DNA of 13,294 bases, from contig CALCMV010000399.1 of NCBI GenBank assembly GCA_937967535.1, forward strand, positions 1 through 13,294, in the 5' to 3' direction. The position numbers and the translations under genes are program-made. The stretch comes from an uncultured Saprospiraceae bacterium (GTDB lineage: Bacteria; Bacteroidota; Bacteroidia; Chitinophagales; Saprospiraceae). The notes beneath the pieces are model-generated. The model was not told the origin of the DNA and did not search any database. It saw only the letters and a program-made list of their open reading frames with translations. The stretch's first letter is position 1; each line of letters begins with the position of its first letter. Positions 1 to 6,794 of the stretch are shown in pieces.

Positions 1-113
1 GTACAGGCGAATTCATTCGCCATGTGAAAAATAAATAAAATTCGTATAACATTTATTTACAGTAAATTATAAATAAAAATCATACTAAACATGGCGATTG
101 AAATCGCCTGTAC
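1..113 (+). repeat. Palindromic module A, copy 1 (GTAC-bounded)
   Basis: This is a 113-bp unit that begins and ends with GTAC. Its two ends are inverted repeats of each other: 24 nt reading GTACAGGCGA...TCGCCATG with two differences. Each end folds into a small hairpin of six pairs with a TTCA loop (6-21 and 93-108). The middle is AT-rich. The same unit recurs in reverse at 240-352 with 112 of 113 bases identical; the single difference faces position 81. The unit starts at base 1, so it could extend or be preceded by more elements outside the window. It looks like a REP/MITE-type non-coding element; no ORF is plausible in it. Confidence 0.85.
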
Positions 114-243
114 GAGTTCGCGGTCAGCCTGTTTAGCTGTCAAGTAAAATAAAAATAAATTTATAAATTATTGTTTTTAAATTTTTTATAAATAAAAATA
201 ATAATGCACTTGACAGCTAAACGGGTTGACCGAGAACTCGTAC
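109..243. repeat. Palindromic module B between the two A copies
   Basis: This is an imperfect palindrome whose arms (about 110-144 and 209-243) read from GTAC through a TTCGCGGTCAGCC-type segment to TTTAGCTGTCAAGT. The arms differ at only a few positions, and the core is AT-rich. It shares its GTAC ends with the A copies on both sides, so the modules overlap by exactly those four bases. Its arms and core are homologous to the modules at 349-482 and 3377-3533. Confidence 0.8.
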
Positions 244-352
244 AGGCGATTTCAATCGCCATGTTTAGTATAATTTTTATTTATAATTTACTGTAAATAA
301 ATGTTATACGAATTTTATTTATTTTTCACATGGCGAATGAATTCGCCTGTAC
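240..352 (-). repeat. Palindromic module A, copy 2 (inverted)
   Basis: This is the reverse complement of positions 1-113 with one mismatch. Together with copy 1 it forms a 352-bp A-B-A' inverted repeat that could extrude as a cruciform or fold into a long RNA hairpin. Near-identity over 113 bp implies recent duplication or gene conversion. Confidence 0.85.
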
Positions 353-482
353 GGTATTCGTGGTCAACCTGTTTAGCTGCCAAGTAAAATAAAAAATATT
401 TGTATTTTACTGTTTTTAAGTTAATTAAAAATTAAAATAATAATATAATTGACAGCTAAAGCAGTCATTACGGGTTCATTCG
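349..482 (+). repeat. Palindromic module C, diverged relative of B
   Basis: It starts at the GTAC that ends the A' copy. The left arm (349-384: GTAC, GGTATTCG, GGTCAACC, TTTAGCTG) matches module B and, in reverse, 3377-3402. The right arm (about 451-482) carries GACAGCTAAAG and ends near ATTCG. The core contains TTAAAAATTAAAATAA, also found in the 3.4-kb copy. The right arm is more diverged than in B, so this is probably an older or decaying copy. Confidence 0.65.
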
Positions 483-559
483 ATAAATAATAAATTATGT
501 CTTCGTTAGCCTAATACGCAATATAAAAGTAATCCGAAATAGCGGGGGCTATCTTTTGA

Positions 560-689
560 CCTCTGCTCGTAAGTTCTCAATGAATTTTGAATGAATGAAT
601 CATCTTCCAATAAGCGCAACAAGATTAAAACTACTTGATTCATTCATTCTTTCATTCAGAATTCATTCATTGAGAATTTACCTCTGCTC
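560..689. mobile_element. Candidate MITE-like element with 9-bp direct flanks
   Basis: Inverted arms of TAAgTTCTCAATGAA type (570-602, and 636-680 in reverse) are extended inward by GAATGAATGAATCA-like words. The element (570-680) is bracketed by the direct repeat CCTCTGCTC at 560-568 and 681-689, which looks like a target-site duplication; one extra G (569) lies between the left flank and the arm. The centre (603-635) has no ORF. It lies 40 bp upstream of the next gene, so any leader transcript of that gene may include its right arm. Confidence 0.55.
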
Positions 690-728
690 AAGGTCAGATA
701 TTTTTTTCAGCAAATAAAATCACCAACG

Positions 729-1223
729 ATGTTCAAAAAAGTAATGGAAGAGATAATTCGCGGCTTGGGTTTGGCTGTGTTGATTATCATAGCCATGTTT
801 GTTATAAAAGCTGCTGATTTGGATTTAGGGACTAATACAGCAAATACTGTAAATGAAGACGGCGAATACGCAGTCGGGCAAATCTGGCAGTACCAGACCA
901 GAAGGGGTGAAGAAAAATCAACTTTGCAAATTATCGGCATTAGTAAATATCCTGATGAGGAAGCCATTATTCATATTTCTGTAAGAGGATTAAACATGAA
1001 AAATCCGATGAGTGAAAACGGAATTTTAGAAGAAATCGGGCATATGGCTTTTTCAAGACAAGCATTTGCTGAAAGCATAACGACCTTACTGGGCAAAAGT
1101 AAAGTGTCTGATGCTGCCAAGAAATCTTATGAAGATTGGCTATTGGAATATGAAACGGAGGGAGGCGGACTGTTTTCAGTGAGCATCGCCACCTTGATAG
1201 AACTCATGGAACAAGGAATGTGA
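729..1223 (+). CDS. Membrane-anchored hypothetical protein
   Basis: This 164-residue protein was not recognised with confidence. Residues 12-29 (GLAVLIIIAMFVIKAA) form one transmembrane or uncleaved signal anchor after a short charged N-terminus, so most of the chain should lie in the periplasm. Residues 46-70 (a GEYAVGQIWQYQTR start followed by EEKSTLQI) have the look of a small conserved beta-rich module of unknown function; the rest is acidic and probably helical. There is no Shine-Dalgarno sequence ahead of ATG 729, as is usual in this phylum. The gene is followed after 53 bp by the PhzF-family gene on the same strand, with a short word repeat between, so cotranscription is possible. The reading frame is intact and its codon use resembles that of the neighbours. 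Confidence 0.75.
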   Translation: MFKKVMEEIIRGLGLAVLIIIAMFVIKAADLDLGTNTANTVNEDGEYAVGQIWQYQTRRGEEKSTLQIIGISKYPDEEAIIHISVRGLNMKNPMSENGILEEIGHMAFSRQAFAESITTLLGKSKVSDAAKKSYEDWLLEYETEGGGLFSVSIATLIELMEQGM

Positions 1224-1226
1224 AAG

Positions 1227-1259
1227 AAGTTTAAGTTCAAGTTTAAGTTTAAGTTCAAA
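1227..1259. repeat. AAGTTT/AAGTTC word repeat
   Basis: Five imperfect copies of a 6-bp word (AAGTTT or AAGTTC) fill most of the spacer between the hypothetical protein and the PhzF-family gene. The same words recur at 4809-4828, 7289-7342 and 11146-11190. Confidence 0.6.
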
Positions 1260-1276
1260 TTTTCCAACTAATACAG

Positions 1277-2059
1277 ATGAAAATATTTCAAATAGATGCT
1301 TTTGCAGATAAATTATTTAGCGGAAATCCGGCGGCGGTTTGTCCTTTGGAATCATGGATTTCTGATGAATTGATGCAGCAGATAGCTGCCGAAAACAACC
1401 TTGCCGAAACCGCTTTTTTGGTCAAAAAAAATGATGGTTACGAAATACGTTGGTTTACACCAACAGTAGAAGTGGACTTGTGCGGACATGCAACACTCGC
1501 AGCAGCATACACACTGGCAGAGCATTTACATTTTGAAGGGAATGAAATTAATTTGTATTCGCCACATAGTGGAAAATTGCCGGTCAGACGCGAGGGCGAG
1601 CGATATATTCTCAATTTTCCATCGGATGAAATCGCGCCTGTATCACCGCCCGACGGTTTGTTGGAAAGCCTCAATCTTGTTCCCTTAGAATGTTATAAAG
1701 GACGGACGGATTATATGTTGGTTTTTCAAAATCAACAACAAATCCTCGACCTCGACCCCGATTTCAGGCTGATGAAAAAGGTAAAAGCAAGAGGTATCAT
1801 CTGCACTGCTGCGGGCGAGGACTGCGATTTTGTTTCTCGTTTTTTTGGTCCGCAATCCGGTATTGATGAAGACCCGGTAACAGGCTCGGCACATACCACG
1901 CTCATTCCGTATTGGTCGGCACGATTGGAAAAAAAGACCCTCACTGCCCGACAGTTATCAACACGCGGCGGCACGATTTATTGCAAATTTCTTGGCAATA
2001 GAGTTGAAATTGGTGGTAGGGCAAGTACTTATTTGGTTGGGGAAATTTATACGGTCTGA
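1277..2059 (+). CDS. PhzF family isomerase/epimerase
   Basis: This 260-residue protein belongs to the PhzF/YddE family, which has the diaminopimelate-epimerase-like fold of two similar halves. The family member PhzF isomerises trans-2,3-dihydro-3-hydroxyanthranilate in phenazine synthesis, but most bacterial homologues have unknown substrates, and no phenazine genes are visible here. Family signatures are clear: FQIDAFA with FSGNPAAV at residues 4-21; NLAETAF at 41-47, with Glu44 at the catalytic acid/base position; DLCGHATLA at 67-75; and the second-half motif GIDEDPVTGSAH at 195-206. The length is slightly short of the usual 260-300 residues but both halves are complete. It is probably cytosolic. 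It ends 8 bp from the convergent protease gene. The substrate cannot be inferred. Confidence 0.93.
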   Translation: MKIFQIDAFADKLFSGNPAAVCPLESWISDELMQQIAAENNLAETAFLVKKNDGYEIRWFTPTVEVDLCGHATLAAAYTLAEHLHFEGNEINLYSPHSGKLPVRREGERYILNFPSDEIAPVSPPDGLLESLNLVPLECYKGRTDYMLVFQNQQQILDLDPDFRLMKKVKARGIICTAAGEDCDFVSRFFGPQSGIDEDPVTGSAHTTLIPYWSARLEKKTLTARQLSTRGGTIYCKFLGNRVEIGGRASTYLVGEIYTV

Positions 2060-2067
2060 ATACGCTG

Positions 2068-2973
2068 TCATCGGCTGAATTTTCGCCTCATTTGCAGTCT
2101 GCTTGCCAATTTCATTACGGTAATTTGTTCTTCCGTAAAGCTATATTCTTTCAGATAACAGGGTTTGTAATATGACATATAATTTTCTATGATGGGTTTG
2201 TATTCGTTGCCATTCTCATCCTTTAATCCCTTCATTTCGCAGGTCGAATAATTGATATAAATTTCAAACACCGTTCCGGGGTCGGGATTTGTGTCGCATA
2301 TTTTGTCTCCGGTGCTGTTACATAATTTGATATTGAAAGTGTCTTTTCCAAATAGCCGTTCTTCAAATGTGTGAAATAATCCGAAAAAATGACCAAATTC
2401 GTGTGCCACGACTTTTAAGTCTTCCAAATCAAATTTACTGACCACGACATTATTGGTTCTTTCAGATAAGATGTGCGAAAAACCTCCTGTTCTTGAGCAA
2501 CTTACTCTGTTTTCTTTGACATTACAAAACTCTTTTTCATGCTCCAAAACATAGACCGTTATTTTATCTTCCAAATCATGCTCTTTTGAAAATTTGTCGT
2601 ATAGATTAAAATTATTTCTCGACAATTCTTCAAGTCTTATCTTGGATTCTATGATTTCCACCCTGTCTACGTAAAACGAAATACTTGCTTTAGTATAGGC
2701 TTTATTAAGATTTTCTATAACAATATCCAGTTTTTCTAAAGGTACGGAAGCTCTTGAGGTATCTTCCTGAACAAAGACAAATCTCAAGGGAAACCTTAGC
2801 GGTATATCACGCACTCCTTTCCTTTTCAGCTTTTTTAAATAAATCTTATTGGCTCTCTCCCTGTCTGCATCCTCGTATTCGCAATTTAATATACACCAAT
2901 TTCTATCTTCCTGATGTTGGCTATAAAGCATTGAGAATTGTAGAATCAATAATATTATTATACTAATTTTCAT
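2068..2973 (-). CDS. Secreted M43-type zinc metalloprotease
   Basis: This 301-residue protein has an N-terminal hydrophobic signal (residues 1-18, probable cleavage after LYS-Q) and a metalloprotease domain. The zinc site HEFGHFFGLFH is at 191-201, with His191, His195 and His201 as ligands and Glu192 as the general base. A NYMSY Met-turn lies at 264-268. The spacing, the CDTNPDP segment at 226-232 and the final FTEEQITVMKLA helix fit the pappalysin-like M43 family, which is common among secreted Bacteroidota proteases. Eight cysteines follow the signal region and may form disulfides. There is no T9SS sorting domain, so it may stay in the periplasm or leave another way. It starts 43 bp downstream of csaA on the same strand and could share its transcript. 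The target is unknown. Confidence 0.88.
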   Translation of the reverse strand: MKISIIILLILQFSMLYSQHQEDRNWCILNCEYEDADRERANKIYLKKLKRKGVRDIPLRFPLRFVFVQEDTSRASVPLEKLDIVIENLNKAYTKASISFYVDRVEIIESKIRLEELSRNNFNLYDKFSKEHDLEDKITVYVLEHEKEFCNVKENRVSCSRTGGFSHILSERTNNVVVSKFDLEDLKVVAHEFGHFFGLFHTFEERLFGKDTFNIKLCNSTGDKICDTNPDPGTVFEIYINYSTCEMKGLKDENGNEYKPIIENYMSYYKPCYLKEYSFTEEQITVMKLASRLQMRRKFSR

Positions 2974-3016
2974 AATTTTTATTTTGTCGTTATTATCAAA
3001 TTATGCCCTTTATGAT

Positions 3017-3355
3017 TTACCCAATTCGCGCTCCATTTTCTACGCCTCTCTCCGGCTGAAGCAGCGTCACTTCCTTATCCTTTCCAATCACACCCAAGAC
3101 GAGACATTCACTCATAAAAGTAGCGATTTGTTTTGGCGGAAAATTCACTACTGCAATGACTTGTTTGCCAATAAGCAGATTCGGCTGATACAATTTTGTG
3201 ATTTGTGCAGAAGTCTTTCGTGTGCCGTATTCGCCAAAATCAATCAGCATTTTATATGCCGGATTTCGGGCTTCTTTGAAGACTTCTGCCGAAGTAATCG
3301 TGCCTATTCTCATTTCAACTTTTGTGAAATCATCCCATGTAAGTGTATTATCCAT
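3017..3355 (-). CDS. csaA: CsaA-like tRNA-binding domain protein
   Basis: This full-length 112-residue single-domain protein has the tRNA-binding OB fold also seen at the ends of methionyl-tRNA synthetase and of the PheRS beta chain. Motifs visible are FTKVEMRIGTI (10-20), NPAYKMLIDFG (31-41), the SAQITKLY strand (49-56) and NFPPKQIATFMSECLVLG (71-88), all characteristic of CsaA. CsaA from Bacillus has been described as a homodimeric chaperone that interacts with the Sec export machinery, and the fold binds tRNA-like RNA; the role in Bacteroidota is not established. The gene lies between the dnaN terminator and the protease gene. A palindromic module begins 22 bp upstream of its start, so its promoter must overlap that element or lie within it. 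Confidence 0.9.
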   Translation of the reverse strand: MDNTLTWDDFTKVEMRIGTITSAEVFKEARNPAYKMLIDFGEYGTRKTSAQITKLYQPNLLIGKQVIAVVNFPPKQIATFMSECLVLGVIGKDKEVTLLQPERGVENGARIG

Positions 3356-3376
3356 AATAATTATTTTAAATGACGA

Positions 3377-3533
3377 TTAAACAGGCTGACCGCGAATACC
3401 GTACCGACGACTTTAGCCGTCGCGTGAAATAAAAGTATATTTATAAATTATTTTATTTTAATAAATTAAAAATTAAAATAAAATTTATATGACAGCTAAA
3501 GTCGTCAGTACAGTGTTTCCGGTCAGTTTGTAA
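3377..3533. repeat. GTAC-bounded palindromic module with outer B-type arms
   Basis: The inner palindrome runs from GTAC at 3399-3402 to GTAC at 3506-3509. Its arms are GACGACTTTAGCCGTC (3404-3419) and GACAGCTAAAGTCGTC (3489-3504), inverted with one mismatch. The left arm itself forms a hairpin, CGACG...CGTCG, with a TTTA loop. Outside it, 3377-3398 and 3510-3530 are a second, weaker pair of arms containing CTGACCG. The 26-nt segment 3377-3402 is the reverse complement of 349-374 with two or three differences. The AT core shares long words with modules B and C. The element fills the upstream region of csaA. Confidence 0.75.
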
Positions 3534-3552
3534 AACAGTCATCTTAGGGCAA

Positions 3553-3587
3553 CGAAAAAAGGGACAACCTTGCGGCTGTCCCTCGTT
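3553..3587 (-). terminator. Rho-independent terminator downstream of dnaN
   Basis: Read on the - strand this is GAGGGACAGCC, loop GCAA, GGTTGTCCC, then six T residues (3560-3555). The stem GGGACA/TGTCCC is extended by two more G-C pairs after one mismatch. It sits about 100 bp past the dnaN stop and should separate dnaN from csaA. Confidence 0.75.
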
Positions 3588-3685
3588 TGAGTCTCTTACA
3601 CTTTGGTATAGTTAGGATTTCATGTAGTCGGTTTCTTACGGGTAATTTATCGTTACTTAGTAATGTATTTTTTTCGTACACATGC

Positions 3686-4804
3686 TTAATTGCTCAACAT
3701 GACCGGCATGACTAGCATGAGAATTTCTTCATTTTCATCTTTTTCGGCAGGCAATAAAATGCCCGCGCGAGTAGAGGTCGAAAGTTCCATTTTAATTTCG
3801 TCGGATTCGAGTACGCCGAGCATTTCTACGAGGAATTTGGCATTAAAACCAATCGTCAGTGCTTCCGCGCTTGTGTAGGTACAAGACATCTTTTCGCTTG
3901 CTTCATTTGAGAAGTCCAAATCTTGTGCTGATACATCCAAATTGCTATCATTGATATTAAGGATGACTTGATTGGTCGTTTTATTGGCATAGATACCGAT
4001 ACGCTTGAGCGAACTCTGAAAATCGGTACGCGCCAAAGTCAGTAAGTGCGGATTATCTACCGGAATAACGGCATTATAATCGGGATAACGGGCATCAATC
4101 AATCGGCAAGACATATTGACATCACCAAAATCAAAAAATACGTGGGCTTTGTTGAAGGATACCTTTACATCGCCGCCCGAAGGTAATGTCCCTTTCAGTA
4201 GGTTCAGGGCTTTTTTCGGCACAATAAAGGAAGTCGAGACATCACTTTTTATTTCATCAAAAGCATATTTGACCAGTTTGTGTGCATCCGTAGCCACGAA
4301 AGTTACTTTATTAAAATCAATCTGGAAAAATACCCCTGTCATAGCCGGACGCAATTCGTCGCTACTCGTCGCAAAAAGCGTTTTGACAATCGCCTTATTC
4401 AAACTCGCTGCCGGAAGTTCGATGCTATCCACCTCGTCCGGTGTCGGTATAGTCGGAAAGTCTTGTCCGTTTTCTCCGGCAAGTTTGTATTTTCCGTAGG
4501 CAGAAGTAATTTCTACCGCAAAGCTTTCATCATCTATATTAAAGGTAATCGGTTGGTCGGGCAGGGCTTTGAGGGTTTCCAGTAAAATCTTTGCGGGGAT
4601 GGCTACTTTGCCGCTTTTATCGGATTGTACCTCCAATTTGGTAGTAATCGAAGTCTCCAAATCCGTAGAGGCTATCGTAAGCGTACTACCGTCTATGGTA
4701 AACAAAAAATCTTCCAATATAGGTAGTACAGGATTAGAACCAATGGCTCCTCCTACAAGTTGGAGTTGCTTGAGCAGGTCGGACGACGAAGAGCTAAATT
4801 TCAT
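3686..4804 (-). CDS. dnaN: DNA polymerase III subunit beta (sliding clamp)
   Basis: This 372-residue protein is full length for the bacterial beta clamp, a ring-shaped homodimer that tethers polymerase III and other DNA enzymes to DNA. Recognisable segments include the domain 1 start MKFSSSSSDLLKQL, LPILEDFLF (27-35), IASTDLETSI (43-52) and KVAIPAKILLETLKALPD (66-83). Others are the RPAMTGVFFQ strand (about 152-161), the FVATDAHKLV motif (170-179), and the C-terminal VMPVMLSN, which replaces the MPMRL end known from E. coli. Domains fall roughly at residues 1-120, 121-245 and 246-372. No dnaA, recF or gyrB lies next to it here, so it is outside the classical origin cluster. It is the first gene of a - strand run, has its own terminator, and starts at ATG 4804 without a Shine-Dalgarno sequence. 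Confidence 0.97.
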   Translation of the reverse strand: MKFSSSSSDLLKQLQLVGGAIGSNPVLPILEDFLFTIDGSTLTIASTDLETSITTKLEVQSDKSGKVAIPAKILLETLKALPDQPITFNIDDESFAVEITSAYGKYKLAGENGQDFPTIPTPDEVDSIELPAASLNKAIVKTLFATSSDELRPAMTGVFFQIDFNKVTFVATDAHKLVKYAFDEIKSDVSTSFIVPKKALNLLKGTLPSGGDVKVSFNKAHVFFDFGDVNMSCRLIDARYPDYNAVIPVDNPHLLTLARTDFQSSLKRIGIYANKTTNQVILNINDSNLDVSAQDLDFSNEASEKMSCTYTSAEALTIGFNAKFLVEMLGVLESDEIKMELSTSTRAGILLPAEKDENEEILMLVMPVMLSN

Positions 4805-4826
4805 ATGTTAAGTTCAAGTGTAAGTA

Positions 4827-4861
4827 CAAATGTAGTGATTCGTAATTCGTTTTAAACACAA
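4827..4861 (-). promoter_or_regulatory. Possible Bacteroidota-type promoter of dnaN
   Basis: On the - strand TACATTTG (4834-4827) matches the Bacteroidota -7 consensus TAnnTTTG exactly. A TTG lies upstream at 4861-4859, but the spacing of 24 bp is longer than the usual 19-21. It would give a 5' leader of about 15 nt. The site overlaps AAGTTC-type word repeats, which weakens the call. Confidence 0.35.
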
Positions 4862-5169
4862 CTCATTTAATTGTTGGGTATTTCTGCATCAGACCGCAAA
4901 TTCAAACTTCACAGAATCCGGCTCATTTTTGTACTTTAGATTGTATTGTGATTAGTTCAATTTTTTGAAAGGAATTTAAAAGCCAAAAATACGAGTTCTA
5001 TTTGATTATTTATTATGAAGTTAAAAGAAAAAAATAAATAAATTGAATTGCGAATGGCAAAGGCTAAAGAATGGTGAAAAAATAAATTACATTCTACAAA
5101 TTACAATTGACTGATTATCAGTTACTTTTTAATTTTAATTCATTCCCAACGTGGCGAAGCTGCTAGCAT

Positions 5170-5293
5170 AATGAGTGAATTTTGAATGAGCGAATGAGTG
5201 AATAATTAATGTGCCAATGTTACAATGCGATAATTCAGAAACATTAGTACATTTTAGCATTATTCATTAGAAAAATTCACTCATCTACTCATT
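5170..5293. repeat. Imperfect inverted repeat with AATGAGTGA-type arms
   Basis: The left arm (5170-5222) and the reverse complement of the right arm (5240-5293) share AATGAG, TGAATTTT, GAATGA-like and AATGT..AATGTT segments in the same order, with gaps. The rest of the gene-free stretch 4805-5169 is AT-rich. It holds the near-palindrome CTGATTATCAG (5111-5121) and no plausible gene. Confidence 0.5.
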
Positions 5294-5332
5294 TTTTGCC
5301 AAAATTGTGCAAGACTTCACGATTTACCGGAT

Positions 5333-5521
5333 TTTGGACAGAATGGGAATTAGGGAACTGGGAAATTAGGTTTAATTTTATAAATCATTGATTATCAATT
5401 GTTTTATTTTCATTATTAAAACAAACTATGTAAATAATTATTTTTTATAAAATCCTAAAAAAGTCCCGATAGTTATCGGAATTACCGAATTTCCAAATTC
5501 CCCAATTTCCTCTGTCCAAAG
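5333..5521. repeat. 189-bp inverted repeat with TTTGGACAG ends
   Basis: The terminal TTTGGACAG (left, from 5334) and CTGTCCAAA (right, to 5520) are perfect inverted repeats of 9 bp. They continue into GGGAATTAGGGAA / CCAAATTCCCCAATTTCC arms. The core carries ATTGATTATCAATT (5387-5400), and CCGATAGTTATCGG lies at 5466-5479. The left arm and core are homologous to 9712-9785. No flanking direct repeat is evident. Confidence 0.65.
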
Positions 5522-5580
5522 TCTAGTAAGAACGACGAGCCTAAGTAGTCACAAAAATGAAATGCTTTGAATCCAAGAAT

Positions 5581-5617
5581 AAAAAAACGCCATCCCGAAA
5601 CCGGAATGGCGTTTTTT
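5581..5617 (-). terminator. Terminator of the exb cluster
   Basis: AACGCCAT / ATGGCGTT form a strong stem (5586-5593 with 5606-5613) with a three-pair inner extension and a GAAA-type loop. It is bounded by A6-7 on one side and T6 on the other, so it can work in both directions. It lies 19 bp after the stop of the last exbD gene on the - strand. Confidence 0.85.
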
Positions 5618-5636
5618 ATTTTGTAGATAAATTCTA

Positions 5637-6110
5637 TTATAAATCATCTGTACGCGGCTTAGATGAATAATTCACCTTGAGCTGATTTATTTTACGCAAT
5701 TCGGTTTTTACATCGGTGATAATCCCCATGGTCACATCTTTATCTGCCCGAATGGAGGCAGTCATGCGACTACGTTGGTTTTCAGCCACTGCTTGTTTTT
5801 CCTGCTCCATGAAAATTTTCAAATCCTTGATTTCTTTGAAAGCATCATTGAGTTGGATACGTGGTGCGCTACCGTATTTTTCACGATATTGCTTTTGTGG
5901 CGAACCAATGTAAATATAACTGACGAGCGATTTCTTCTCCAATTTCTGCAATTCGGTAGCATACGGATAGTTGACTTCTACTTTGAGGGTAGAGTCTTTC
6001 ATGACCGTAACGACCATAAAGAAGAATAACAGAATGAATATAATATCAGGAAGCGAAGCCGTCGAAATTGCCGGTGTTCCGCGTTTTCTTTTTCTATTAA
6101 TTCTTGCCAT
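5637..6110 (-). CDS. exbD: ExbD/TolR family protein (second copy)
   Basis: This 157-residue protein has a basic cytoplasmic N-terminus (MARINRKRKRG). One transmembrane segment at about residues 20-37 (LPDIIFILLFFFMVVTVM) carries Asp22 at the position of the proton-conducting aspartate, and a periplasmic domain follows. The ending IRADKDVTMGIITDVKTELRKI (120-141) is the conserved ExbD/TolR C-terminal module. ExbD works with ExbB to turn proton flow into motion that energises TonB-dependent outer-membrane transport. Compared with classical ExbD, the region at 53-110 is longer and rich in Lys, Glu and Gln, probably helical. It follows the first exbD by 11 nt and precedes a strong terminator, so it is the last gene of the operon. 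A TolR-like role cannot be excluded. Confidence 0.92.
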   Translation of the reverse strand: MARINRKRKRGTPAISTASLPDIIFILLFFFMVVTVMKDSTLKVEVNYPYATELQKLEKKSLVSYIYIGSPQKQYREKYGSAPRIQLNDAFKEIKDLKIFMEQEKQAVAENQRSRMTASIRADKDVTMGIITDVKTELRKINQLKVNYSSKPRTDDL

Positions 6111-6121
6111 GATAGTTAATT

Positions 6122-6655
6122 TTATTCGCCAAATGAAGTTGGCTCTGCTTCTGAAATGACCAAAGGTATATCAGCACGGAGTGCTTTTTTTTGTTCATAC
6201 TCCAGTTCGTTGTATGTTCTGCCAAATTTTTTCTCGGCTTCTTCGTCCCAAAGTTCATTATAAGCAGCTTTCAACTCATTATATACTTTGATATAGGCTT
6301 CATAAGAAGTACCTCTATCGTTTTTGAGCGAGATAATCGCCTTTTTCGGCGATTCTGCCATATTGGACAGTGCCTGTGGATTGGCAATGAAAATTTTTGT
6401 ATTCTCACGCAAATCACCGGGACGCATTAGCTGTCCGCGTACCAAGAGTTCGTCGTTGGCATTGACCAATACAGAGTATACATTTCGTTCATTGAGTTTC
6501 ATTTCCGGCGGCGGCTCGTCCGACCATGGCGGTAGCTTGACCGTTATTCCCTTATCTACATCAATGGTAGTGGTGACGAGGAAGAAAATGAGCAGGAGAA
6601 AGGCAATATCTGCCATCGAACCTGCATTGACCTCCGGTGCTTCTCTTCTTGCCAT
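6122..6655 (-). CDS. exbD: ExbD/TolR family protein (first copy)
   Basis: This 177-residue protein has the clearest ExbD start: REAPEVNAGSMADIAFLLLIFF. Asp16 is the expected proton-path aspartate at the head of a single transmembrane segment (15-31). The periplasmic part has an LPPW segment (41-44), the NVYSVLVNANDELLVRG strand pair (58-74) and an insertion of about 45 residues rich in Glu, Lys and Tyr (118-160) before the final DIPLVISEAEP strand. Two different exbD genes in tandem are common in Bacteroidota and probably give a heteromeric ExbD pair with ExbB. It is 11 nt upstream of the second exbD, and a 139-bp spacer with a word-repeat hairpin separates it from the 4-TM gene. Confidence 0.93.
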   Translation of the reverse strand: MARREAPEVNAGSMADIAFLLLIFFLVTTTIDVDKGITVKLPPWSDEPPPEMKLNERNVYSVLVNANDELLVRGQLMRPGDLRENTKIFIANPQALSNMAESPKKAIISLKNDRGTSYEAYIKVYNELKAAYNELWDEEAEKKFGRTYNELEYEQKKALRADIPLVISEAEPTSFGE

Positions 6656-6663
6656 AATTTTAT

Positions 6664-6790
6664 GTTTGATGAGTTGTCGAGTTGTCGGCTTGACGAGTTG
6701 TTGGGTTGTTGGCTTGTTGAGTTCTCGTTTTTCGACAACTCAACAATTCATCAACTTCATCAACTCGTCAATTCATCAACTCGTCAATTC
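6664..6790. repeat. Hairpin of GAGTTGTCGAGTTG-type words inside the exb operon
   Basis: The left arm (6664-6724) is made of degenerate words such as GAGTTGTCG, GACGAGTTG and GGGTTGTTGG. The right arm (6733-6790) is made of the complementary words CGACAACTC, CATCAACTCGTCAATT. The loop is about 8 nt (around TCTCGTTTT). It fills the spacer between the 4-TM gene and the first exbD. The 11-mer TGTCGGCTTGA (6683-6693) recurs at 11751-11761 inside a coding sequence. Confidence 0.7.
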
Positions 6791-6794
6791 GTTT

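Noticed and set aside
1..482. CRISPR array
   Set aside because: The repeats are inverted and long, with no regular direct repeat-spacer pattern and no cas gene.
3690..4811. Open frames on the + strand opposite dnaN
   Set aside because: dnaN is unmistakable on the - strand; these are shadows without motifs.
5170..5521. Target-site duplications around the two inverted repeats in the 4805-5636 gap
   Set aside because: I compared the bases next to both arms and found no matching direct repeats.
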